Assembly (NCBI RefSeq): GCF_000719865.1 | Contig: NZ_JOID01000031.1 | Location: 1 to 64,000 of the forward strand | Length of the DNA: 64,000 bases | Direction of reading: 5' to 3' | Origin: Streptomyces albus subsp. albus | GTDB taxonomy: Bacteria; Actinomycetota; Actinomycetes; Streptomycetales; Streptomycetaceae | In this document: positions 8,933 through 16,337 of the stretch, piece by piece | How positions within the stretch are numbered: the stretch's first letter is position 1 | Layout of the letters: every line of letters starts with the position of its first letter | Program-made: the position numbers and the translations under genes | Notes under the pieces: model-generated | Seen by the model: the letters and a program-made list of their open reading frames with translations, nothing else | Told to the model about the DNA's origin: nothing | Databases searched by the model: none

Positions 8933-10222
8933 GTGAGCAGATCCCGTACGGACGGTGGGACGGACGGGGCGGCGGACGGCGTACCGGGTGGTGCGGCGGA
9001 CGGCGTGACGGGCGGCAGGACGGGCGGCATGACGGCCGGCCCCACGGGCGGCGGCAGCGGCGCCCGTGACGGCCGGCCGGACCCGGCGGCGGAGCGCCCG
9101 CGCGGCCTCCGCCGCCGGTCCGCCCGGCGCGCCGCCACGGAGCCGGCCGGGCCCGGCAGCGGGGACACGCTCGCCTTCGTCGAAAGCCCCGTCCAGCTCC
9201 TGAACGTCCTGGAGTGGCTGTACGCGCACATCGGCCGGGGTGCCGGGGGGCCGGCCGAGGTCACGGTGGTGGTCCTGTCCAACAACGACCCCATGACCCG
9301 GGGTCAGCTGCGGCGGATGGCCGAACTCGCCCGCGAGGAAGGGGTCGGCGTCCGCTGGGAGGACGCGCGCGGCGGCGCCTCCGCCCCGCTGCGCACCGTG
9401 GGGTCGCTCTCCGGCGCGCTCCGGCGCGCGCGCCGGGTCGTCATCGGCGATCCGTTCTCGCGCTACGTGCAACTGCTGCTGACGCTCACCCGCGCGCCGG
9501 AGATCGTGGTCGTGGACGATGGGACGGCCACCATGGAGTTCGTCGCCCAACTGGCCCGCGGTGAGCGCCTGGTGCGCTGGCACCGGAGCGGCAGGGGCGG
9601 CATCGGGGGAGCGCGCGACGCCGTGTACGCGCCCGTCTCGGCCGCCGCCCGGCGGCGGCTCACCCCGGGCGCGGGCCGGTCCGTCGAGGTGTTCAGCTCG
9701 ATGCCCGTCGAGGCGCCGGACGGGATGACGCTCCGCGCCAACGACTTCGCCTGGACGCGGCGCCGTTTCGGTCCGCCCGCGCTCACCCGGGGGGCCGACC
9801 TGGTCGGCACCAACCTGGCCGAGACGGGTGTGGTCGACACGGAGCACTACATCCGTGCCGTCACGGCCCTGGCCCGCGAACACGGCGCCACCCGCTACTT
9901 CGCCCACCGCCGGGAGAGCACGGAGAAACTGCACCGGCTGGCGGAGGAGGCGGGGCTGGAGATCGTCCGTCCCGAGCTGCCGCTGGAGCTGATAGCGCGC
10001 CGGGGTCCCATCGGGCGCAGCGTCGTCAGCTTCCCCTCCACGGTGCTGCACACCTTGCCGCTCGCGCTCGCGGGTACGGAGGTGCAGGTGTCGGCCTGCG
10101 ACATCGACCCCGCGTGGCTGACGGAGGGCGCCTCGCCCCGGGCGGAGGGGTTCCTCGCCGTGGTCACCGGCACGGCCCGCGACGTGCACCGGCTGCGATC
10201 GGCTCCGTCGACCGGGCGGTGA
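8933..10222 (+). CDS. Sialyltransferase-like protein (GT52/polysialyltransferase-type)
   Basis: 429 residues. The first ~75 are low complexity (GGTDG, ADGVPGG and GRTGG units, then basic). The globular part begins DTLAFVESPVQLLNVLEWLYAH, a start typical of bacterial sialyl- and lipooligosaccharide transferases. VVVDDGTATMEFV follows, and a C-terminal half has TRYFAHRRESTEKLHRLAEEAG and SVVSFPSTVLHTLPLAL, equivalent in place to the HP-like and Ser/Thr motifs of CMP-sialic acid transferases. GTG start with GGGAGG 9 nt upstream, 19 nt after neuB. Last gene of the right arm. It probably transfers the CMP-activated nonulosonate, perhaps as the initiating enzyme while the left-arm homologue extends. 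Function inferred. Confidence 0.65.
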   Translation: MSRSRTDGGTDGAADGVPGGAADGVTGGRTGGMTAGPTGGGSGARDGRPDPAAERPRGLRRRSARRAATEPAGPGSGDTLAFVESPVQLLNVLEWLYAHIGRGAGGPAEVTVVVLSNNDPMTRGQLRRMAELAREEGVGVRWEDARGGASAPLRTVGSLSGALRRARRVVIGDPFSRYVQLLLTLTRAPEIVVVDDGTATMEFVAQLARGERLVRWHRSGRGGIGGARDAVYAPVSAAARRRLTPGAGRSVEVFSSMPVEAPDGMTLRANDFAWTRRRFGPPALTRGADLVGTNLAETGVVDTEHYIRAVTALAREHGATRYFAHRRESTEKLHRLAEEAGLEIVRPELPLELIARRGPIGRSVVSFPSTVLHTLPLALAGTEVQVSACDIDPAWLTEGASPRAEGFLAVVTGTARDVHRLRSAPSTGR

Positions 10223-10650
10223 ACCGGGCGGGCGGTGAACCGGGCGGTGAGTGTGCCGGACGGCAGTGAGCCGATCCGGCAGTGAGCCGATCCGGCAGTG
10301 AGCCGATCCGGCAGTCAGCCGGGGCCGGGCGCCGGCCGGACACTGAGCCGGGCCCGGAAGGCCGACCGGGCCGCGGCGGCCGGCCGCGCCGTGCGGGCCG
10401 GTCGGACGAGGCCGGCGGCAGCCGGTGACGCACCTGATGCCGCACCGGGTGCCGTACCCGGTGCCGCACCGGGCCTCCGTTCACCCGCCCGGTCTCATAT
10501 GCCGGGCAGCCGCCGCAGATGGGTATCAAAGCTGGCTACCCCCCAGACGCTGCGGTTATGCGGCGGAGACCCGGTTTTTCTTCGCCTGACGGGTGGAACT
10601 TTTGTTGATCGACAGGCGTCGGCGGGTCCAACAGCCGTACCCTGCACAGG
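10223..10650. repeat. Intergenic region with a 16-bp tandem array
   Basis: From 10261 to 10320 the unit CGGCAGTGAGCCGATC is repeated 3.75 times without error. It follows looser GTGAACCGGGCGG repeats that begin right after the upstream stop. Further right are an inverted GGGTA/TACCC pair (10521-10525 and 10537-10541) and an unusual T-run near 10575. The last 13 nt are TACCCT-N7 before the GTG of the next gene. No gene is visible. Confidence 0.8.
10638..10643 (+). promoter_or_regulatory. -10-like element for a leaderless amidohydrolase transcript
   Basis: TACCCT ends 7 nt before GTG 10651, and there is no usable ribosome-binding site in front of that GTG. The same hexamer and spacing precede punA and the gamma-glutamylcyclotransferase gene in this window. 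Confidence 0.55.
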
Positions 10651-12027
10651 GTGAACCACGTGATGTCCCCCGAGCCCGACGCCGAGCTGTCCGCGGACCA
10701 CACCGCGGAACCCCACGCTCCGGGATCCGGAACGGTATCCACCGCGGCGGCCGTGTCCGCCCGGATCGCCGCCGGCGGCCCCCGGATGCCCGGCGCGCTG
10801 CCCGACTCCCTCTTCGCCGAGCTCGTCGCGTTCCGCCGGGACCTCCACATGCACCCGGAGCTGGGCAACCAGGAGTTCCGCACCACGGCCGCGATCAAGG
10901 CGCGGCTGGAGCACGCGGGTCTCGCCCCGAGAGTGCTCCCGGCCGGCACGGGGCTCGTCTGCGACATCGGTTCCGTCCCCCTTCCGGCCACCGCCCCGGC
11001 ACCGGGCGGGGACGCCGCCGGAGCCGCGGCCGCCCGGGCGGCCGCGGACCGCCCCGTGCTGGCGCTCCGGGCGGACATCGACGCGCTGCCCATCCCGGAC
11101 ACCAAGACGGTGTCCTACCGTTCGACGATCCCCCACCGCGCCCACGCCTGCGGCCACGACGTGCACACCACGGTCGTCCTCGGCACCGGCCTGGTCCTCG
11201 CCGAGCTGGCCCGGGAGGGCCGGCTGCCGCACCCGGTCCGGCTGATCTTCCAGCCCGCCGAGGAGGTGCTGCCCGGCGGCGCCCCCGACGTCATCGAGTC
11301 GGGCGTCCTGGACGGGGTCGGCCGCATCCTCGCGGTGCACTGCGATCCCCGGGTGGACGTGGGCCGGATCGGTCTGCGCACCGGCCCGATCACCTCGGCC
11401 TGCGACCGGCTGGAGGTCTCCCTCGACGGCCCGGGCGGGCACACCGCCCGTCCGCATCTCACCACCGATCTGGTGACGGCCGCCGCGAAGGTCGCCACCG
11501 AGGTGCCCGCGCTGCTCTCGCGCCGGGTCGACACCCGCTCCGGGCTCGTCGTGACCTGGGGCCGGCTGGAGACGGGGCACGCCTGCAACGTCATCCCGCA
11601 GCACGCGGAGCTGTCCGGCACCGTCCGCTGCCTCGATCTGCCGGCCTGGCGGGCGGCGCCCGACCTGGTGCACGCCGCGATCGACGAGATCGCCACCCTC
11701 GGCGGGGCCAAGTCGGAGATCAACTACGTCCGCGGGGTGCCGCCGGTGGTCAACGAGCACGGCGCCACCGAGCTGCTGGCCGACGCGATGACCGCGCGGC
11801 GCGGGGCGGACGCGGTGGAGGACACCGAACAGAGCCTGGGCGGCGAGGACTTCTCCTGGTACCTGGAGCGGGTCCCGGGCGCCATGGCCCGGCTCGGGGT
11901 GCGCAAGATCGGGGACACCTCGCGCCGCGATCTGCACTGCGGCGACTTCGACGTCGACGAAGAGGCGATCCGGGTCGGCGTCGAGCTCTTCACGGCCGCG
12001 GCGCTCCTGGACGGCCACCGTCCGTAG
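10651..12027 (+). CDS. M20-family amidohydrolase
   Basis: 458-residue zinc peptidase/amidohydrolase of the M20D type (the group of hippurate and indole-acetyl-amino-acid hydrolases). Visible signatures are FRRDLHMHPELGNQEF, LRADIDALPI, HACGHDVHTTVVLG (metal-ligand His and Asp), FQPAEEVLPGGA (catalytic Glu region) and SLGGEDFSWYLERVPGA near the end. The ~45-residue N-terminal extension is Ala/Pro-rich. Likely cytoplasmic. It lies alone between the glycopolymer and nucleoside-transport genes. Its substrate cannot be read from sequence. The start was chosen by the leaderless promoter pattern; ATG 10663 is in frame. Confidence 0.88.
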   Translation: MNHVMSPEPDAELSADHTAEPHAPGSGTVSTAAAVSARIAAGGPRMPGALPDSLFAELVAFRRDLHMHPELGNQEFRTTAAIKARLEHAGLAPRVLPAGTGLVCDIGSVPLPATAPAPGGDAAGAAAARAAADRPVLALRADIDALPIPDTKTVSYRSTIPHRAHACGHDVHTTVVLGTGLVLAELAREGRLPHPVRLIFQPAEEVLPGGAPDVIESGVLDGVGRILAVHCDPRVDVGRIGLRTGPITSACDRLEVSLDGPGGHTARPHLTTDLVTAAAKVATEVPALLSRRVDTRSGLVVTWGRLETGHACNVIPQHAELSGTVRCLDLPAWRAAPDLVHAAIDEIATLGGAKSEINYVRGVPPVVNEHGATELLADAMTARRGADAVEDTEQSLGGEDFSWYLERVPGAMARLGVRKIGDTSRRDLHCGDFDVDEEAIRVGVELFTAAALLDGHRP

Positions 12028-12172
12028 CTGTGCGGGGCTGTGCGCGACCCGGGCGGTGCCACGCGGCCCGCACCCCTTCGCGGCGCCCCGTGCCCGGCCG
12101 CGGTGCTGCCGGACGGCCACCGTCCGTAGCCGGGCGGACGGCTGTGCGCACAGGGGCCCGCACCGCTTCGCG
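12009..12172. repeat. Duplicated 3' end of the amidohydrolase gene
   Basis: GGACGGCCACCGTCCGTAGC, spanning the last codons and stop of the amidohydrolase (12009-12028), recurs exactly at 12111-12130. A second block, CCCGCACCSCTTCGCG, occurs at 12067-12082 and 12157-12172. This looks like an old local duplication that left a gene-end copy in the intergenic region. Confidence 0.8.
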
Positions 12173-12212
12173 TCGATCCGATAACGGCTGCGGAAGAGGG
12201 GTTTTCCCGGCA

Positions 12213-12228
12213 TCTACGCGCGTTACGA
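12213..12228 (+). promoter_or_regulatory. Nucleoside-regulon palindrome at the BMP lipoprotein promoter
   Basis: TCTACGCGCGTTACGA is an imperfect copy of the palindrome CTACGCGCGTAG found at four other nucleoside genes in the window. Its right end overlaps a -10-like TACGAT (12224-12229), so a bound protein would block RNA polymerase directly. Confidence 0.7.
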
Positions 12229-12240
12229 TGCGAAAAAGCC

Positions 12241-12295
12241 AGCGCCGCTGCCAGGCGCTCGTCCTACACAGCGCCGCACAACTGCGCTCGTCCTA
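12241..12295 (+). repeat. 29-bp tandem duplication in the leader of the BMP lipoprotein gene
   Basis: AGCGCCGC-N6-GCGCTCGTCCTA occurs at 12241-12266 and again at 12270-12295, just before the ribosome-binding AGGGGAAG. It lies within the predicted 5' untranslated leader and might form alternative hairpins. Confidence 0.85.
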
Positions 12296-12308
12296 AGGGG
12301 AAGTCCTC

Positions 12309-13343
12309 GTGCGCCGGGTAACCAAGATCGCTGCCGCGGGTATGGCCTCCGCGGCCCTCATGCTCACCACCGCCGCCTGCGGTGAGTCCTCGACGGAGTC
12401 GGGTGGCAAGGAGAAGGGCGTCGGCCTCGCCTTCGACGTGGGCGGCCGTGACGACCACTCGTTCAACGAGTCGGCGGCCCGCGGTGTCGACAAGGCCAAG
12501 GACGAGCTGGGCGTCGACGCCAAGATGATGACGGCCAAGAACAACGAGACCGAGGCCGACCGCGAGCAGCGGCTGTCCTCCCTCGCGGAGGCGGGCTACA
12601 ACCCGGTCATCGGTGTCGGCTTCAACTACGGCAAGTCGATCGAGAAGGTCGCCAAGCAGTTCCCGGACACCACCTTCGGCGTCGTCGACTCCGTGTCCGA
12701 GGGCAAGAACATCGACAGCATGGTCTTCTCCGAGCACGAGGGCTCCTACCTCGCCGGAGTCGCGGCCGCGCTCAAGTCCAAGACCGGCAAGGTCGGCTTC
12801 ATCGGCGGCGTGAACAACGCGCTGATCCAGAAGTTCGAGGCCGGCTTCGTCCAGGGCGCGCAGGACACCAAGAAGGACATCGAGGTCTTCCCGGAGTACC
12901 TCTACCCGAACAACGACAAGGGCTTCAACGACCCGGCCGCCGCCAAGGCGAAGGCCAAGGGCATGCTCGACCGCGGCATCGACGTGATCTACACCGCGGC
13001 CGGCCAGTCCGGCGCCGGCTCGATCGAGGCCATCGCGGGCAAGAAGGGCACCTGGGCGATCGGCGTCGACTCCGACCAGTACCAGCAGCCCGGTCTGGCG
13101 AAGTACAAGGACTCGATCATGACCTCCGTGGTCAAGAACGTGGACGTGGCGGTCTTCGACCTCATCAAGAGCGTCGAGGACGGCAAGCCCCTGACCGGCG
13201 TCAACGCCTACACCCTGAAGAAGGACGGCGTCAGCCTCGCCACCTCCGGCGGGTTCATCGACGACATCCAGCCGAAGATCGACGCCGCCAAGGAGAAGAT
13301 CGTCAGCGGCGAGGTCAAGGTCGACGAGCAGCCGAAGCGCTGA
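12309..13343 (+). CDS. BMP-family nucleoside-binding lipoprotein (ABC substrate-binding)
   Basis: 344 residues. A lipoprotein signal peptide ends in the lipobox LTTAAC with Cys24 as the lipidation site. The mature part is a Bmp/PnrA-type periplasmic-binding fold: GLAFDVGGRDDHSFNESAARG, NPVIGVGFNYG, FIGGVNNALIQKFEAGF, DVIYTAAGQSGAGSIEA and WAIGVDSDQYQ are typical of purine/pyrimidine nucleoside binders. It is anchored outside the membrane and feeds the ABC transporter encoded just downstream. GTG start with AGGGGAAG 6-8 nt upstream. A strong hairpin after the stop separates it from the ATPase gene, so the binding protein can be made in excess. Its promoter overlaps the nucleoside palindrome. 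Confidence 0.93.
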   Translation: MRRVTKIAAAGMASAALMLTTAACGESSTESGGKEKGVGLAFDVGGRDDHSFNESAARGVDKAKDELGVDAKMMTAKNNETEADREQRLSSLAEAGYNPVIGVGFNYGKSIEKVAKQFPDTTFGVVDSVSEGKNIDSMVFSEHEGSYLAGVAAALKSKTGKVGFIGGVNNALIQKFEAGFVQGAQDTKKDIEVFPEYLYPNNDKGFNDPAAAKAKAKGMLDRGIDVIYTAAGQSGAGSIEAIAGKKGTWAIGVDSDQYQQPGLAKYKDSIMTSVVKNVDVAVFDLIKSVEDGKPLTGVNAYTLKKDGVSLATSGGFIDDIQPKIDAAKEKIVSGEVKVDEQPKR

Positions 13344-13366
13344 CACCGGTTCCCGCCGCGGAACCC

Positions 13367-13400
13367 CGGGCCCGGGGAAGGTCCTCCTTCTCCGGGCCCG
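13367..13400 (+). terminator. Hairpin between BMP lipoprotein and ABC ATPase genes
   Basis: CGGGCCCGGGGAAGG and CCTTCTCCGGGCCCG form a 15-bp stem (one G-U pair) with a 4-nt loop. No T-run follows, as is common in Streptomyces. Confidence 0.75.
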
Positions 13401-13412
13401 TGTACGGACCGG

Positions 13413-13430
13413 ATGCTACGCGCGTAGCAT
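13413..13430 (+). promoter_or_regulatory. Perfect nucleoside-regulon palindrome upstream of the ABC operon
   Basis: ATGCTACGCGCGTAGCAT is a perfect 18-bp palindrome, the longest of the five copies. It lies about 20 bp upstream of a -10-like TACTGT (13452-13457), that is, over the -35 region. A GTAGC-N3-GCTAC dyad follows at 13442-13454. Confidence 0.8.
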
Positions 13431-13545
13431 GGAGGGGCGGGGTAGCTTCGCTACTGTCCCCCAGAACGCTTGTGTCCCTCCCATCTCGTCCGGCCGGTTC
13501 CGGCCGGCGCCCCCGTCCCGCTCCCTTCTCCGAGGAGAGTGCGCC

Positions 13546-15165
13546 ATCAAAGCGTCCAGCAGCAGTTCACGTGCGGACAGCGCCCCCGCGGTCGAACTGC
13601 ACGGCATCACCAAACGGTTCCCCGGCGTCGTCGCCAACCACGACATCGACATCACCGTCGGCCGCGGCACCGTCCACGCGCTCGTGGGTGAGAACGGCGC
13701 CGGCAAGTCCACCCTGATGAAGATCCTCTACGGCATGCAGAAGCCGGACGAGGGGACCATCACCGTCGACGGCGAGCAGGTGTCGTTCGGCAGCCCCGGC
13801 GACGCCATCGCCCGCGGCATCGGCATGGTGCACCAGCACTTCATGCTGGCCGACAACCTGACCGTCCTGGAGAACGTCGTCCTCGGCGCCGAGAAGCTGC
13901 ACGGCATCTCCGGCCGGGCCCGCGCCCGGATCATGGAGATCTCGGACGCCTACGGCCTGGGCGCCCGCCCGGACGTCCTCGTCGAGGACCTCGGCGTCGC
14001 CGACCGCCAGCGCGTGGAGATCCTCAAGGTCCTCTACCGCGGCGCCCGCACGCTCATCCTCGACGAACCCACGGCCGTCCTCGTGCCGCAGGAGGTCGAC
14101 GCGCTGTTCGACAACCTCCGCGAACTCAAGGCCGAGGGACTGACCGTCATCTTCATCTCCCACAAGCTGGGCGAGGTGCTGTCCGTCGCCGACGACATCA
14201 CCGTCATCCGGCGCGGCACCACCGTCGCCTCGGTCAAGCCGGCCGACGTGACGCGGAAGCAGCTCGCCGAGCTCATGGTCGGCAGCGAACTCCCCTCGCC
14301 GGAGACCCGCGAGTCCACGGTCACCGAGGTCCCGATGCTGACGGTGGACTCCCTCAGCCTCTCGGCCACCGACCCCGACGGCGTGGTGCGGGCGGTGCTC
14401 GACGACGTCTCCTTCACCATTCACCGGGGCGAGGTGCTGGGCATCGCCGGAGTGGAGGGCAACGGCCAGGCCGAACTGGTCGAGGCCGTCATGGGGATGC
14501 GGATACCCGACGGCGGCACCGTCGTGCTGGACGGGGACGACCTCACCCACACCGCCACCCGCAAGCGCCGCGAGGGCGGCATCGGCTACATCCCCGAGGA
14601 CCGGCAGCGGCACGGCCTGCTGCTGGAGGCCCCGCTCTGGGAGAACCGCATCCTCGGCCATGTGACCGAACGCCCCAACAGCAAGGGCGGCCTGCTCGAC
14701 ATCAAGGCCGCCCGCGCCGACACCCAGCGGATCGTCCGGGAGTACGACGTCCGCACCCCCGGCATCGACGTCACCGCGGCCAGCCTCTCCGGCGGCAACC
14801 AGCAGAAGCTGATCGTCGGCCGCGAGATGAGCCACGGCCCCAAGCTGCTGATCGCCGCGCACCCCACCCGGGGCGTGGACGTCGGCGCCCAGGCGCAGAT
14901 CTGGGACGCGATCCGGGCCGCGCGCCGCGAGGGCCTGGCCGTGCTGCTGGTCTCGGCCGACCTCGACGAGCTGATCGGCCTCTCCGACACCCTGCGGGTG
15001 ATGTTCCGCGGCCGCCTGGTCGCCGACGCCGACCCCGCGACCATCACCCCCGAGGAGTTGGGCTCGGCCATGACCGGCGCCGCCAGCGGCACCCTGCAGC
15101 CGTCCGCCGACCGTTCCGACCGTGACGGCGCACCGCACGAGACCCGTGGGGAGGAAGAGGCATGA
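13546..15165 (+). CDS. Nucleoside ABC transporter ATP-binding protein (tandem ATPase)
   Basis: 539 residues with two ABC ATPase domains, as in BmpA/NupA-type nucleoside importers. Domain 1: Walker A GENGAGKST and a Walker B in LILDEPTAVL. Domain 2: GVEGNGQAELVEAV as a degenerate Walker A, the signature LSGGNQQKLIVGRE, and LIAAHPTRGVD in place of a normal Walker B Glu. The start is odd. GAGGAG lies 8 nt before an ATC codon followed by a Lys-Ala-Ser-Ser run, and no ATG, GTG or TTG is in frame nearby. The only upstream ATG (13429) is inside the operator palindrome and before the likely transcription start. I infer an ATC start. The stop overlaps the next ATG (ATGA). Confidence 0.85.
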   Translation: MKASSSSSRADSAPAVELHGITKRFPGVVANHDIDITVGRGTVHALVGENGAGKSTLMKILYGMQKPDEGTITVDGEQVSFGSPGDAIARGIGMVHQHFMLADNLTVLENVVLGAEKLHGISGRARARIMEISDAYGLGARPDVLVEDLGVADRQRVEILKVLYRGARTLILDEPTAVLVPQEVDALFDNLRELKAEGLTVIFISHKLGEVLSVADDITVIRRGTTVASVKPADVTRKQLAELMVGSELPSPETRESTVTEVPMLTVDSLSLSATDPDGVVRAVLDDVSFTIHRGEVLGIAGVEGNGQAELVEAVMGMRIPDGGTVVLDGDDLTHTATRKRREGGIGYIPEDRQRHGLLLEAPLWENRILGHVTERPNSKGGLLDIKAARADTQRIVREYDVRTPGIDVTAASLSGGNQQKLIVGREMSHGPKLLIAAHPTRGVDVGAQAQIWDAIRAARREGLAVLLVSADLDELIGLSDTLRVMFRGRLVADADPATITPEELGSAMTGAASGTLQPSADRSDRDGAPHETRGEEEA

Positions 15166-16337
15166 GCACCACGACTCCCGCCCCGCAGGGGCCCGGAGGG
15201 ACCGCCCCGGAGGCCGGACGGCGGGCCGCCGTCGACTGGCACCGGGTGGGCCTCGGCATCGCCGCCCCGCTGCTCGCCATCGTCGCGGCCCTGGTCATCA
15301 CCTCGCTGATCTTCCTGACGACCGGTGACAACCCGTTCCGGGCCTTCTCGATCATGGTCGAGTACGGTTCCAAGAGCGACAGCCAGATCGTCATCATCAA
15401 CAAGGCGATCCCGTACTTCCTGTCCGCGCTGGCCGTCGCCATCGGCTTCCGGATGAACCTCTTCAACATCGGCGTGGACGGCCAGTACCGCATCGCCGCG
15501 TTCTTCGCCGCGGTCGTCGGCGGGGCGCTGGCGCTGCCGGGCATCGTCCAGATCCCGGTGATCATGATCGTCGCGATGATGGTCGGCGCGCTCTGGTCCG
15601 GCATCGCCGGCCTGCTGAAGACCACCCGCGGCGTCAGCGAGGTCATCAGCACCATCATGCTGAACGCCATCGCCGGCGCGATCATCGGCTACTTCCTCCA
15701 GGACGGCCGGCTCGCGGTCCGCGACGGCAACATCATCCACACCGAGCCGATCCCCGAGTCCGCGCACTTCTTCGAGATCCCGACCGGGCAGGCCCCGGTC
15801 AACGGCTTCATCGTCGTCGCGGTGATCGTCGGAGTCCTGTACTGGTTCCTGCTGAACCGCACCCGGTTCGGCTTCGACCTGCGCACCGTCGGCCGCTCCG
15901 AGTCGGCCGCGCAGGCCGGCGGCGTCAGCGTCGGCCGCATGGTCGTCACCAGCATGCTCCTCTCCGGCCTCGTGGCCGGCCTGGTCGGCATGCCGACCCT
16001 GCTGGGCGAGTCGTACAACTACGGCACCGACTTCCCCAACGGCATCGGCTTCACCGGCATCGCCATCGCCCTGCTCGGCCGGAACCACCCGGTGGGCATC
16101 GCGCTCGGCGCGCTGCTCTGGGGCTTCCTGGAGCGCACCGGCGGCCGGCTCGAATTCGAGGGCTACGCCCAGGAGATCGTCGGCGTGATGCAGGGCGTGA
16201 TCGTCCTCTGCGTCGTCATCGCCTATGAAGTCGTCCGCCGCTACGGCCTGCGGACCCAGCAGCGCAAGGTCGGCGAACGCCTCGCCGCCGAGGCCCGGAA
16301 CAACGGGAAGACCGAGAAGGCGGAGGTGTCCGCATGA
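15162..16337 (+). CDS. Nucleoside ABC transporter permease 1
   Basis: 391-residue inner-membrane permease of the BPD_transp_2 family. A ~25-residue soluble N-terminus is followed by about nine hydrophobic segments. GFRMNLFNIGVDGQYRIAAF and TTRGVSEVISTIMLNAIAG are conserved in NupB-like subunits of nucleoside importers. EYGSKSDSQIVIINKAIPYFLSAL lies between helices 1 and 2. It overlaps both neighbours (ATGA at each junction), so stoichiometry is set by translational coupling. It pairs with the following permease as a heterodimer driven by the tandem ATPase. Confidence 0.92.
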   Translation: MSTTTPAPQGPGGTAPEAGRRAAVDWHRVGLGIAAPLLAIVAALVITSLIFLTTGDNPFRAFSIMVEYGSKSDSQIVIINKAIPYFLSALAVAIGFRMNLFNIGVDGQYRIAAFFAAVVGGALALPGIVQIPVIMIVAMMVGALWSGIAGLLKTTRGVSEVISTIMLNAIAGAIIGYFLQDGRLAVRDGNIIHTEPIPESAHFFEIPTGQAPVNGFIVVAVIVGVLYWFLLNRTRFGFDLRTVGRSESAAQAGGVSVGRMVVTSMLLSGLVAGLVGMPTLLGESYNYGTDFPNGIGFTGIAIALLGRNHPVGIALGALLWGFLERTGGRLEFEGYAQEIVGVMQGVIVLCVVIAYEVVRRYGLRTQQRKVGERLAAEARNNGKTEKAEVSA

